From positions 13,381,513-13,445,512 of the forward strand of contig NC_092577.1 in the NCBI RefSeq assembly GCF_037975245.1: a stretch of 64,000 nucleotides of DNA, in the 5' to 3' direction. Shown here piece by piece: positions 11,046 through 23,739 of the stretch. The first letter of the stretch is position 1. Every line of letters starts with the position of its first letter. This DNA comes from Apostichopus japonicus (Eukaryota; Echinodermata; Holothuroidea; Aspidochirotida; Stichopodidae). The notes beneath the pieces are model-generated. The model was not told the origin of the DNA and searched no databases. It saw only the letters and a program-made list of their open reading frames with translations. Both the position numbers and the translations under genes were made by a program.

Positions 11046-11846
11046 CCAAAGATGTATACGTGAGAGCTATACGTTTAATTTTAAAACCCTGGCTAATTGT
11101 TTAGTATAGTGCAAGAACCTTAACATTATAACCACAACGAGTATGTTGCTATTACTCCAAATCGGATATGGGAACCAGCTAACCGTAAATGCCAAGTACA
11201 TATAACAGGCGTATATCCTTCCCGTATTAGTTCTCCTAATTGGTATTTATGGTTAAAACTGTAAGACAATATAAATGACACATTATAATACTAAGAACTC
11301 ACAAAACTAATCACTAAATTAAGTACAATTGTACCCAGAGCTGAGACTACATGTTATATACTGTAACAATGCACCCTGTTATGATGCATAAAGAATAGCT
11401 ATGACTATAAGTTTAAGTATATGATATAGAATAAATGCGGTTAAATCCTACTAACCCGACAATAGAAGAATGTAAATAGTGAGGATTACTCCATGTTTCT
11501 TTGTTTCAAATAACCATTATAACAAAAGATCACTAATTATATAACAACATTTGACGTCAACACATTTTGGTGAAAATTTGTGAACTTGAAACAAACAATT
11601 AGTATGAAGTCATACAAATACACTAATAAATATTGTTTGATGTTTTTGTTTCATATTATAATTACATGTTGACATTTTTTTCTACTTTCCAAACATCGGA
11701 TGTATCTCATTAGGAATATAGGACACAATCTTTTAGTGTATAAACAAATTCATACACGCGAGTTCCACTACAAGGACATCAGGCTCCACTTTCTCTGAGA
11801 ACAACGGTATACGAGTCCCGATTATCGGATAACAGTGTACGGACTT
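11046..11846. other. AT-rich intergenic sequence, nothing recognised
   Basis: No exon, RNA gene or transposon end was seen. Confidence 0.35.
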
Positions 11847-12066
11847 AACATTGAATACCGACATTGAATTCCGACATTGAATACCGACATTAAATACCGA
11901 CATTGAATACCGACATTGAATACCGACATTGAATACCGGCATTGAATACCGACATTGAATACCGACATTGAATACCGACATTGAATACCGACATTGAATA
12001 CCGACATTGAATACCGACATTGAATATCGACATTGAATACCAACATTTAATATCGATATTGAATAC
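11847..12066. repeat. Minisatellite, 13-bp unit
   Basis: About 16-17 head-to-tail copies of GACATTGAATACC with scattered single-base changes. Since 13 is not a multiple of three, each frame reads the same rolling peptide (MSVFNVGIQCRYS-like), which explains the long overlapping frames. No gene is implied. Confidence 0.95.
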
Positions 12067-14673
12067 CGGTTGAGTACAGACTAGTGTACAGTACTACACA
12101 TTTATAATACACTACCGGTATACCGTGAGACCGTCATTGGTATAATAATAACCTTATCACTTCCCTTAAGGTAGAGATTCCCTAACTGGGTGCATGAACC
12201 CCCTGGGGGTGCGTGAGTCTATCCCAGAGGTTTCATGAGACGTTTCTGCATGAAAGTCAAAACTACAGTACTTTTTGTTCAACTAAAATCTGATATATCA
12301 TATAATTTAGTAATGTACAAAAGTCGCACCTATCGACAATCTCTTTTCGCGTTCCATACGCATATGTACCGTGCATGTGATAAATAACTGAATTATGAAA
12401 CAGACACAGGCCGCATGACTATGAAGAAGTTGTTATACGCATGACAGTACGTCGTGAAGATAAAGAGCTGAGAAAGCAACTGAAATGTTGGCCAATGTAG
12501 TAATTATTATTTTGGAAATTCCATATGACCTCCATTTTGCCCTACACGAAGCAAAGTTAGCATAAATTCATGCTTGAAAATTGTTGTTGAGCGACAATAA
12601 TGACTCAGATCGTGTCTCGAAAAGTTGGGGGTTCGTGGACAACTCTGACATCTACACTTTGAATGATCCAACAATAGTGGCGTGACTATAGGCTGGTGCG
12701 GCCGGGGAGTCCTCCTGGGCCCCTGGGCCCAGGGGGACCGGTCACAAACTGTCTAGAAATAACTACCCATCTGCATGATGGAGCTGGTCACCGGCCGTAG
12801 TAGGACAAAATAGGGATTCAAGCGGAATCCTGTCCACAAACAGAGAAAGTCCGAGAGCGCCACATCCGGGCGTCTAGACGTGTCAAATATTAATTGGGTC
12901 TTATCATTCCAACACTGCACTGGGCCCTGCTGCTCCTCGCTAGCCCACTGTCCAACAGGATATAAGAATCCTATAATGACGTCATACATTGAAGCGATCA
13001 ACTCTGCACTCTCGTGGAAGCCCAATGTGTGAAGCGTGATGGTACGGTAGACTTAATGGTCCATCAGGATATGAAAGATTGAACTAAAAGGAAAGATAAC
13101 ATCTTCTTTTTTTTTCATTTCTTACTTCCACTCATAAACTGGCACTTCCAAAGCTATACAATTATATCGTCGGTTACACAAACAGGATGGTCCAAACATA
13201 AGGAAAAAATAAAGAAAAAATATGTAGTCAATGCAGTAATGTAATAATATGGTAGCTATATCATTACGATAGAAGGCGTACAACGAACCTAAATTAAGGC
13301 CAATTCACGAGTCTGCAGGCTCCATGCCGTAGGCAAAGGACTCCTACAACGTCGTAGGTCTATTCTGACTGGGGATGATGGCCCAGCTCATTATGTGGCT
13401 CCTTAGTAAAACAAACAAAAAACGATTTAGTTATTGTGTTATAGTTTGACAGAAAAAAACATACTAAAAAAAATTATAAGTAGCGAGACAAGTTTAACAT
13501 TCCTCATTATATTTTATTTTCCCGATTTCAATCAATGTCACCAGAATTGAAAATGTTAATATAATGAAAATGGGCTAAAATTATAATTTTACAATCGCCC
13601 TCATATGCCCTATTTCAAAGGCGTGAACAAACTTAGTAGAAGAGGAGAACCCCCCCCCCCCTCCTCCCTTCATCCACCTATCGTCAGCAAGGGAAATGGT
13701 TTAGTCGGGCCCATTTAACAATCAGTGGGGGAAGAATTAGAAATCTGCTACGGGGGTGTACATCTCCTCTTTCCAACATCACACACAAAAAAACACGAGT
13801 ATTTATTAGAGCAAACTTCCGTTTCAAGCAAATTCCAGATTAATTATAGTCCAAGAAAGAACCCCTATGACATTTACTTTTTCGTTAAGTCTTTTTTCTT
13901 TTGGGGGAGGACCCAGCTCAGATATATGAGTCGTCTTCAGTGAGCTGTAGAGCCGCACAGCCGCCTTTATATGAAATCCATTCGTCACCTCGTGGCTCTT
14001 CTATGTCAACCCCCCCCCCCCTCCCCCCCCTAACAAGTTTCGATTTCGTGTCTTACAGTGGCATGTAAGGGGAAGCAGAAATTTTGGTAAAATGGAGGGT
14101 AGTTCGATGCAAAATAGTGCTTTTTATGGTCCAGAACGTGTATCTGCACCATAGAAATTGAACTTGGAAGAATGCTGACACAGGGTATCACCGTGTGCTT
14201 AAGCAGTGAAGCCTTGAAAAGTGAGGGCGCTTTGCGTTGTACGGCAAAAAGCCGGATCATTTGTACTTTTTTATACATACATTGTGCATTCGACTTTGAA
14301 ACTGAGTTTGATTTTACCCGCTTATTTGAAACACTATGTGTAATTTGCACAACTGAGACATACATGGCGATCAGAGTGGTAAGTACTATACTCCTGACTA
14401 AAGAACCAACTTTGAAAACTTTTTTTTTCGCCTTCAATGACTCGAGTAAGTGGGGTGTTTTGTGCAACTTTTAATATCAGGAAATAGTCATTTCCGGTAT
14501 CTGAGAGGCACATGGCAAACATTTTTCTTGAATGTATTTTGTTAGTGCTCCACTCAAATAGTGTCATAGTTGTCCCTGAAAAATGCCGTGAAATAGCAAC
14601 CCTCCCTCTTTCCCACCCCCTTCCCACACACACCTACTTTTGTGCAATACTTCCACATTAGTCTGTGAATGTT
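12067..14673. other. Intergenic sequence, no gene supported
   Basis: Contains poly-C runs (13651-13662, 14011-14029) and the dispersed block at 13640-13790 shared with 2735-2880. A 90-codon minus frame at 12753-13025 shows no recognisable domain or splice context. Nothing else was recognised. Confidence 0.4.
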
Positions 14674-15203
14674 TGGACGCTAGGGTTATTATGCGGTAAA
14701 TTATATAATGAAATATAAAAGTACGTCACTCACCTCAAACACTATAGTCCTTTTTGCGCTAGGTCGCCGTCTCGTACGAACCCTACAGACAGGCTCCAAT
14801 GAAAAATCCAAACACAAATCCAAATATCGAAATCCTAATCCATAAAAACAATGTTATTCGCCCGGAAGTGGGGGCAACACATATCCGATTTGATATGGAA
14901 TAAAAATAGGGAAAAACAATAAAGGTTTTTCGTTCAAGCGTAAATTCGTCGTAAAATATGTAATCGTTGTCGAGTCGTTGAATATCGTAATCCAAGTCGT
15001 AGTCGTAAGTAGCTATATCTTCTTTCACTGTGTGAAAGATTTCGCTTATCGTTCGTCAGAAATAAAACTATCCATTGTTTTATCGAAACCAATGTCTCTT
15101 GACCCAGTATGAGTCATGACATTGATGAAGTTATTATTGAGCGTAATTAATCTTCTGAAAATGAGGGCGCACTTCCGATTTAGTAAAAGTGAAGTCCTCT
15201 ACA
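14674..15203 (-). repeat. 3' LTR of the Ty3/gypsy element (full length, about 530 bp)
   Basis: The plus-strand left end TGGACGCTAGGGTTATTATG and the following 172 bp repeat at 19003-19174. The right border is ...CTCTACA, directly before the polypurine tract, so in element sense the LTR starts TGTAGAGG and ends near CCA. Confidence 0.85.
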
Positions 15204-15216
15204 TAGCCCCCTTCCA
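15204..15216 (-). other. Polypurine tract of the gypsy element
   Basis: On the minus strand GGAAGGGGGCTA lies directly before the 3' LTR, the usual place for second-strand priming. Confidence 0.75.
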
Positions 15217-15286
15217 GATCACTCGCGAAAAAGAGTGATCGATAAGAAAACATAACGTAAAATATAATACATGTATACACAGTTCT

Positions 15287-18111
15287 TCACCTATATCGCA
15301 CTGGCCAATGAACCCGCCCACCTGATCGCGTAACGGTCTTTGGCTTGGGGTCAGGCTGTATGTGTCCGGTGGGCGTATCGTCCGAGTGGCGTGTCTTGGT
15401 TGAAAGTTCGTCGTTCTCGAAAGAGGACGTGGGCAAAGTATTCGGTTCGGTCGGTTCCACAAGTTCATCTTCTTCAGCATACGCGACCTTTAACCTGCCA
15501 ATCGACACTGCGTCATGTTTGCAATTGATGTCCAATACAAATGTTTTGTCCCCCCTGGAAATGACACGGAAAGGCCCTCAGTACGGAGGTTGCAGTGGAC
15601 GTTTCACTGAATCAACTCTGACCCAAACGTGTGTGCAGTGCTGAAGATCGTCGGACTGCTGCGCACGCCGTTGATTTGGCCTGGTATCGGTCCGTTTTAA
15701 ATCGGCCATCTGTCGTTTCAGGCGGTCGACGAAAATTGTAGGATCCAGCTCATTCACGTCAGGAACAGGAGATACCAGCTGACATGGCACGCGAAGAGTA
15801 GTACCGAAAACTAATTCCGCTGCACTGCACCCGAGGTCGGCTTTCAGCGTTGTACGTATGCCTAACAAAACAAGTGGCAAAACCTCGGCCCACTTGGAAG
15901 GATCTCGTTGAGCTTTGATGGATGATTTGAGATGCCTATGGAAGCGTTCCACAAGCCCGTTGGATATCAGGTGATACGCAGTCGTACGTATTCGTTTGCT
16001 GCCGAGAAGAGCGGTCAGCTGTTTGAACAGAGCAGATTCGAATTGAGCGCCTCTATCCGTCGTTATAGTCGATGGTACACCGAAAGTGGAAATCCATCTG
16101 GTGACAAATGCTTCAGCTACGGTCTGGGCAGTGATATCTGGAATACAGATTGCTTCCGGCCAACGAGTGAAGCGGTCGATAACGGTGAGGAGGTATTTGT
16201 ATCCTCTTGACGGTGGGAGTGGGCCCACAATGTCCAAATGAATGTGTTCCGTGTTGCTCTGATTCCAGGATGCGACATGGAGTGAAGTGAATTAAAAATG
16301 TCTTTCCGAAACACCTTCGGTATAAACGGTCGAGGTAAACCGGTTAACATATCACACCATATCGTGCCAGGTGATGATGGGAGCGAAATCTCCTGAAATT
16401 TCATGACAGGGGAGTCCTTCAATTCCTGAAGCTGAATGTCATGCTGTTGTTTTGCAGCGATTTGAGCAAAGTCAATCAGGGTAGATGAGGGCAAACCTTG
16501 ACGGAATGCGTTAACGCCTAAACGAGACAGTGCGTCTGCGACGACATTGTCCTTTCCACTGACGTGGCGAATATCCGCCGTGAACTGGGAAACGAAATCC
16601 AGATGCCGTATCTCTCTCGGTGAGTAGCGGTCGGTACTAGTTTTTAACGCATATGTTATTGGTTTGTGGTCGGTGAGAATGAAGAATTGTCGTCCCTCTA
16701 GTATATGGCGGAAATGTTGTATTGCCGAGTATATTGCTAGTAGCTCACGACCAAACGCACTGTATCGCGATTCTGTCTCGCTTAGTTTTCGGGAGAAAAA
16801 CGAGATTGGATGCCAAACTCCTTCAATATTTTGCTGTAACACGCCTCCTAAGGCTTTGTCCGAGGCGTCCACTATTAATGAAAGGGGTTTGGATGAGTCG
16901 GAATGCGTAAGGACAGTTGCGTTGGCGAGCGCTCGTTTGTTCTCCTCGAATGAGTCGGATGCCTCGTACTGACACTTAGTTGGATTGATCACAACTCCGT
17001 AATCTGCGAGTCTGGCAAACAGCTGTTTAAGGTGACGGGTATGTTCCTCTGGAGATTTGCTGGACACGAGTACGTCATCAATGTAAGTGTAGCAAAATGG
17101 CAAACCGCGCGTTACCTCGTCTATGAAGCGTTGGAACGTCTGGGCGGCATTACGGAGTCCAAACGGCATTCGTTTAAATTCGAAGAGGCCGAATGGGGTT
17201 GTGATGGCCGTTTTTCAAATATCGGAGTCTTCCACCGGGATTTGATGGTAGGCTCGCACTAGATCAATTTTGGAATAAATTGATGTTCCCGAGAGTGAAG
17301 TTGAAAAGTCGTGAATTTGTGGAATAGGGTAGCGGTCTGGAATGGTAACGTTGTTTAGGGCTCGATAATCGCCACATGGCCTCCAATCACCGTTCTTTTT
17401 GGCCACCATGTGTAGAGGGGATGACCAATTACTGTTAGATTGTCGGACGATCCCAAGTTGCAGCATGTGGTCGAATTCTTGTCGAGCGATAGTTAGCTTG
17501 TTGGGCGGTAGACGACGTGTGCGAGAAAAAACGGGTGCTCCGATCGTGTTAATATAGTGCGTTACCGAATGTTTCACCTGGGTTTCTTCAAAAGTTACCC
17601 GCAATATCTCTGGGAATTCCTTTAATAGAGCATGATAAGGTGAATTGTTAGGTGTTGTGGCAATCATCGGACAAAGGGACGTTTCTTCGGTTGAGATGCC
17701 TTCAATAGTGAGATTGGTTAACCTGTCGATAAGTGTATTATTTCGAATATCGACAAGTAATCCAAAATATCGTAAGAAATCACAACCGAGAACAGCAGTT
17801 TCCACGTCGGCGATCACAAAGACCCACGGAAAGTTCCTACGCAAACCAATATCGAGTGTTAGTGACTTGTGCCCGAAAGTGTCTATTTTGGTCCGATTTG
17901 CCGCTTGAAGATATGGCCCCTTTCCACGATTATATAAGTCACAACGTACGGGGGGTACCACACTGACCGCTGCCCCTGTATCAATGAGAAAACGTTTCGT
18001 GGTGGTTCTGTCACGAATGTAAAACAGGCGGCTTCGATTTTGGCCAACGCTCGCCACCGTTACACGCTGGCCTGTTCGTTTTCCGACTTTAAATTGCTTG
18101 GATACTTGCAT
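15287..18111 (-). pseudogene. Ty3/gypsy pol: protease, RT, RNase H, integrase (degraded)
   Basis: Domains in order: protease ([12 protein letters not shown], about 17975), RT (YIDDVLV, about 17070), RNase H (LTDHKPITYAL, about 16660), integrase zinc-binding start (HPGIRAT, about 16265), integrase core with DIVGP, TTDRG and VERFHR, and a basic tail ending RWPVRYR-like (HWPVRYR). One frame runs through, with in-frame TGA stops at 17215-17217 and 15578-15580. Sequence is missing after KCQY (RT thumb/connection) and after HPGIRAT (rest of the zinc-binding domain). Pol overlaps gag by about 52 nt in the -1 frame. Confidence 0.9.
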
Positions 18112-18887
18112 GGCGCTCTACATTTCCTGGCCTTATCACCAAATGATTGATGATGCCAACAAATATCACTGTCGATGTTGCTGGTATTATTTGACTGGGA
18201 ACTGAATCTTTGTCGGCTTCGAGATCGGCTTCGACTGCGTTCCCTGACCTCTGACTTTGGTGAAGCAATTTGGGCAGTGAGTTCACGGACTTGTTCACTT
18301 AGTTGTTGCACTTCTGATTGTTGTGCCTGGGCTTGGGGTGTTTGTATGGCAGCGATGGGAGGATATGCAGGAGTTACTTCCATGATTTTATCCGCTAACT
18401 CGGCTACGGTTTCGATAGGTGTGGTGTCGCTCATTGACGCCAGAATTAGTTGGGCGCTCGATGGAAGTCGCCGAACAAAAAGTTATTTCAAAATGTTCGC
18501 ATCAAGGGTGTTTGTACCTAGCAGCTGACGAATTTTGCGCAACAGTTGCGTGGGTTTTCGATCCCCCAATTCTTCCGAAATTAACATCTGGTGGAGCCGT
18601 TTTTGCTCCAAAGCCGTTGTTCGCTTAATCAACTCCTCCTTCAGTTTTTGATAGGGTCGGTCGCTTGGCTTACTTATGAGCAAGTCGCGTACTTCCTGAG
18701 CTATTTCCGGTTGTAGGGACGATATCACGTAGGAATATTTTGTATCCTCGTTAGTAACTCTCCTTGTTACGAATTGCGCCTCGACCTGGGCAAACCAGAT
18801 AATTGGGTCATTGGGCCAGTACGGAGTTAATTTAATACTAACTGTGGATAGCGATTGTTGTGTTTCGTGTGAATTTTCTGGATCCAT
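18060..18887 (-). pseudogene. Ty3/gypsy gag with zinc knuckle
   Basis: The likely start is ATG at 18887 (MDPENS). A matrix/capsid-like part contains PYWPNDPIIWFAQVEAQF, then a QA-rich linker, an RS-rich basic segment (RSRSRSRSRQR) and a Cys/His knuckle [18 protein letters not shown]. An in-frame TAA at 18483-18485 interrupts the frame. The frame ends at 18060 inside the start of pol. Confidence 0.85.
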
Positions 18888-18980
18888 GATGTACAGTATA
18901 ATATTATTCCAATGCGAAAAACAGTAGTAAAAAGTTATGCGATTTTTAGTACATTGGAAGTATTCAAGGCAACCTAGCTG

Positions 18981-18999
18981 AATCACGTCGGGGTCACCA
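18981..18999 (-). other. Primer binding site of the gypsy element
   Basis: The minus-strand TGGTGACCCCGACGTGATT starts three bases after the 5' LTR remnant. The TGG start complements a tRNA CCA end. The tRNA was not identified. Confidence 0.75.
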
Positions 19000-19002
19000 C
19001 TT

Positions 19003-19174
19003 TAGACGCTAGGGTTATTAGGCGGTAAATTGTATAATGAAATATAAAAGTACGTCACTCACCTCAAACACTATAGTCCTTTTTGCGCTAGGTCGCCGTC
19101 TCGTACGAACCCTACAGACAGGCTCCAATGAAAAATCCAAACACAAATCCAAATATCGAAATCCTAATCCATAA
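19003..19174 (-). repeat. Truncated 5' LTR of the gypsy element
   Basis: 172 bp aligned without gaps to 14674-14845. Similarity stops after AATCCATAA, where unrelated sequence begins, so about 360 bp of the LTR is missing. Confidence 0.88.
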
Positions 19175-19239
19175 CAAGAGCCTAAGGGCACTGCGGTTCC
19201 TTGCATAGGGGTATATGACAATACACATAATATTATCAA

Positions 19240-20560
19240 GCAAGATTGGGCTCAAATAGTCCAAGTAATTGTGGTCCTACATGTACCCATAAAGTAACCA
19301 ACACTATAGCCAACACTTTTATGATCACAAATTGTGATTGGATTTTTGATCGGAAGGCACTTTTGAGATCTGAATATGGCGTCGAAAATGTAAGAAATAT
19401 ATGGTCACCTACAAGCGGGTCAACAGATATGATAACATTAGTGACCTCAAATCACATCACCGTTAAGTTTGAAAATGTTCCACCACCCCATTCACAACTT
19501 GTCCCAAAATATCAACTATGTCACACCTTGGCATTGGGAGTTAATTGCATTATATGTCTAAAAATTAACTTTGAACTTGTATACATACATAACTTCACAC
19601 ACAAAGGTCACCCGGGGGTCAACCCATTTGACATTTTTGATCGGTGAGACCTAACTAGAGCATCAAAACTATAAAAATTAAAACATATTTTATTTGCCCA
19701 TTTTCTCCCCCCCCCCCAAAAAAAAACTATTTTTTAACGTTAATTGACTTTTGGTGACCTCGGATCACATGACCATTAAGTTTGAAAATATTCCCCTTTA
19801 CCATTTGCAACTTGGCCCAAAATATCAACCGCGTCACACCTTGGAACTGGGAGTTATTGTACTAAATGTCTGAAAATTAATTTTGACCTTGTATAACTTC
19901 ACACACAAAGCTCACCTGGGTGTCAACCCATTGACATTTTTGATCGGAAGGTACCTTTGATATCCAAATCTAGCATCAAAACCAAACATTTTCTTTTTCG
20001 CCCGTTTCCTTCCAAAATAAGCACATTTTTTCTAATGTGACCTTTGACCTTTTGACCTTGGTTTCAGATGTAGTTTGATCTCCTGATTCAAAAAAACATC
20101 ACGACAAGTCTGTACAGCCATCCTAACTCCGACAGAAAAACTTTGACCCCATATAACTTCGCACATGAAGGTCACACGGGGTCAACCTATTGACATTTAT
20201 GATCAGAAGGTACCTTTGACATCTGAAAATGGCATCGAAACTGTAAAAATCCCCAAAACACTTATAGGGCACCAGAGGTCAAATTGAGGTCAAGGGTCAC
20301 CCAGATGCGGATCGACAATTGGATTACATTGAAGCAACTCCCAACCCTAACAGACAATTCGTTCTCAAGTTATCGCAAAAATACTAGTTTTTTAACATTA
20401 ATTGACCTTTGGTGACCTCGGATCACATGCATGTTAAATTTCAAAATGTTCCCCTAACCAGTTCACAACTTGTCCCAAAATATCAACCTTGTCACACATT
20501 GGCACTGGGAGTTATTGCAGTTTTAATATTTTCGTTTTTTGGACCATAACTGACCTTTGG
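19240..20560. repeat. Diverged tandem repeat family
   Basis: The block GTGACCTC..ATCACAT, then TTAAGTTTGAAAATgTTCC, CAACTTGTCCCAAAATATCA and GTCACACcTTGGCACTGGGA, recurs near 19440, 19755 and 20414. A second block, GATCGGAAGGTACCTTTGA followed by ATGGCATCGAAAC, recurs near 19350, 19944 and 20203. Spacing of about 315 bp and its rough multiples suggests an eroded array. No protein is evident. Confidence 0.7.
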
Positions 20561-21690
20561 TGACCTTTGTGGGCACCAAAAACAATAGGGCACACCTTCT
20601 CCATATGGCGGATCTGTAGTCCAAGTTTGGCCTCAATCCAACTTTCCCTTATTGAGATAGAGCGTACCCAGCAAGTGTCACAGATGCACACACACACGCA
20701 CACCCACACACACTCTCCGCCTGCATGAATGCATAGGTTACGATTATCATCGAAACCAAAAACGAAACTTGATAAAGAAACATCACGTGGTAGGTAAATA
20801 ACCCATAGTAAGTACATTATCCCTATTGTTTGCGGTTGAGGTCAAAGTTCATCTGAGGTCAACAGATGTCAAAATTGAAAACACTTTACATTGGTAAGGC
20901 AAACTTCAGTTGAGCTAATACTTGGTGTGTGTGTGCAGTGTGTGTTCACAATAGTTAATCGATATGCTCACTTCAAGGTCATCTGAGGCGGAGAGAGATC
21001 AAACTATGAAAACTTCGTCATTTCAATAGCCTGATAAGGGAAACTTCCATTGAGCTCATACTTGGTACGTGTGTGTTCACCATGGTTAGTACAAGATCCA
21101 CCTTGTTAAGGTCCAAGCTCAAGCCAGGGCAACAGAGGTCGAAGGTCGTGTCATATCAACAGAGGTCTTAAAAAGAAGAAGTCGAATTAGGCTCATGTGT
21201 TTTCTGCTAAAGGCAAGGAATCACAAAGCCCTTGGCTTTCTTCTTTAAATATATGACATCATCGTGTATCAGTAGATACCCAAAATGACCACCCTTTAAC
21301 CGAGTAAAGATTCAATGTAACATTCTGCTACAGTCGAACTGGATTTCAGTCACGGTGATCTGGATAACCTATTCTGATTAAACAGTGGGGTTGAGATTGT
21401 GTTCATAGGCAGATCCATCGGGGATGAGGGGAAGGAGGGGGGGGGGGAAGGCTGTCACCCATGTTTCTCCTAATTATATTTATGGGTCCCAATTTGCGTT
21501 GCAATTTCATTGTGTCCCGTTAATTGTTGAGGTACCAACGAGATTTATTTATTGATAACAGGAAACACGTTGAAGAAACACTTTAGGCCAATCCGAGACC
21601 GCCGTTTCTCCTGATCTTGAACAGGTGTAACAATTTTTTTGTGATAAATTGCTCGAAATCTAAATTCGTCATTATGCGGTTATACATCTA

Positions 21691-21844
21691 ATGGCTTTCC
21701 ACTATCGTCAGGAACTCAGATGGAAGGCGGTTTGGTTAGTGGTGAAAGCAAGAAAGCAAGCTATAAGGCAATACAAGAGAGGTATAGATCTCTACACTGG
21801 CAATTACCGACTATATCATGGAAACTTCTGCAAAATAAAAGATG
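21691..21844 (+). other. Possible first exon of unknown function (51 codons, donor GTAAGT)
   Basis: ATG at 21691 opens MAFHYRQELRWKAVWLVV and runs to AAAGATG|GTAAGT. The start resembles the helix-turn-helix head (xxxELRWKxVxL) of some transposase-like proteins. The second half does not match that pattern and no second exon was found. The copy in unit B (48391-48544) is unchanged. It may be a transposase remnant. Confidence 0.3.
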
Positions 21845-22495
21845 GTAAGTCCTTCATTTGATAAACATCGAGATGAAGTGCGTTGAGTACGATTACACAG
21901 TAATTACACTACGATGGTAAATACGAGTACCAAATATTGTACTCGAATACGACTATGAATCCATCATGATGTCTGATACGATTACATTGCAATGTTGGAA
22001 GTTTACGGGGTACGAGTATGAACTCACTATAAATGTTACAGAGTAAGCGAAATGCATTTTGGTAATATCTGGTTTATCACTCGCTTTAGGAGACAAAGGT
22101 GAAAGTTGATTGTAACAATAGACAAGAACATCTCCTTTTCCAATAAAAGAAATTTTGTAAAAGAGGAGATAAATGGGCTCGGAACAAATCCAAGTATGAC
22201 ACCAAACAATGCTTTACTTTAAATGTAATTCATTTAGCACATGAAAGGAAGAAGAACTTTCTTTTCCTCACAAATAAGATAAACATTGAGAAGGAATTGC
22301 ACTGAGTGTTATGACGTATCAATCTATATTTGTATCATATTATGGCCTTTAACCAGTTCCAGTTGGAATATGACATAAACAAGAGAATGAAGTTACACAA
22401 ATGACTTGCCATCAGCAAAGAACTTAAATGATTATTTATTTACATAAAATGATGAAAGTACTTTGTATCAAAATTTGAGAGATGACCCTTGAAAA

Positions 22496-22819
22496 ATGTG
22501 CTCATCAACTAAAGGTTCTTACGTCACACAGAAGACCACCAGTTGCGTTTGTCAGCTGCAGAAACATATTCAACTGGTAAACAGTCAGACTTTTATCACC
22601 AGCAGCAAGATGTGTACAAGTCATTACAAAATCGTCAGGAACGATCCGGTGTTGAATGTCATCCAAAAGTGGTCAGATTTTGTTTATATGAAGTTGAAAG
22701 AACATTTTTCGTTGGCGTTATTAGAATTGATAAATCTCTGGATTCAATTTAACACTCAGGCAAACACCGATGAGCCTTCTGGTTCTAAAAAAGCTTACCG
22801 GACATGCTGCATAAGTTAA
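22496..22819 (+). other. Duplicated open frame, not recognised
   Basis: A 107-codon frame (MCSSTKGSYVTQKTTSC...) overlaps a second frame in another phase. Its copy in unit B (53316-53696) has a different C-terminus after indels. No domain, splice site or codon signal supports it as a gene. Confidence 0.15.
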
Positions 22820-23000
22820 TGCTGCAGATTTTGAAACCCGCAATATTAATATAAAAACAGAATTAAATCTCTCAAATGTTTGGTGTTTTTTTTTCTGTGA
22901 GTATACATGACAAAGCAGGACTAAAGGTTTGCCTATTGTCAACCTTTTAAAAAATAATCATTGGGTATGCTAGAAAGGACCATGCATGCCTACGTTTAGC

Positions 23001-23005
<5 letters not shown>

Positions 23006-23054
<49 letters not shown>
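23006..23054. repeat. TA microsatellite
   Basis: In unit A this repeat takes the place of the segment that carries the hAT-like insertion in unit B (53800-55960). Confidence 0.95.
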
Positions 23055-23056
<2 letters not shown>

Positions 23057-23418
23057 AATTATATATAATCTAAAAGAGGCTACTATCCTTCAGTTACAAA
23101 AAAATATTATTGGAATAAACTTAAGGGAAGACAGTTTCGTTTCCTAATCCCGATGACCAAATGAGACAATAACACCATTATTTACAGCTCAAGAAGTTAA
23201 AAGGGATTAGAAAACTCCTGTGTGTAGGCCTAATTACAGACATAATTTATAACCTAAATATGCCTACGAATGCACCATTTCGCGTCTAAAAATGTAATTT
23301 GTTTATCTTGGTGGGGGGCAATCTCGATCCCCTTCTTGGATGTTGCCTTCAACAACCTCACGACCATACTCCCTCCTATTTATTAATTTTATTAATAATG
23401 TACAGAATAATTTACAGG

Positions 23419-23503
<85 letters not shown>

Positions 23504-23739
23504 GTGGAATTTTTCTGGTGTGTAATTCTTTATTGATTTACTATATATCTGTCATACCACTTGCTACACATTCAATTCTTATTTACGGCTTGGCTTGCCT
23601 ATAAAGAGTGGTTATTCTGTGTAAAATTGTCAGATTCAAAGCGCCAGGGGTGCACTCTGTACAATCATAACACTTGGGTAATACGCCCTTAATGACAGTT
23701 ATTCAAAAGCCAATTTATACGCTTTAACACACCAGTAGA

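Larger units (their letters stand above)
14674..19174 (-). mobile_element. Ty3/gypsy LTR retrotransposon, defective
   Basis: Order on the minus strand: truncated 5' LTR (19174-19003), primer binding site, gag, pol (protease, RT, RNase H, integrase), polypurine tract and full 3' LTR. Gag and pol each carry in-frame stops, and pol has two internal deletions. The 5' LTR keeps only its 3'-most 172 bp, so the promoter-bearing part is gone. This copy cannot move by itself. Confidence 0.93.

Noticed and set aside
11733-12046. Two long minus frames with MSVFNVGIQCR repeats
   Set aside because: They are the 13-bp minisatellite read in different frames.
11847-12066. Possible CRISPR array
   Set aside because: Units are contiguous with no unique spacers, and the genome is an animal's.
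12753-13025. 90-codon minus frame
   Set aside because: No start or splice context, no homologous pattern and no repeat in the window.
14783-15028. Minus frame of 81 codons in the 3' LTR
   Set aside because: Lies wholly inside LTR sequence with no known domain.
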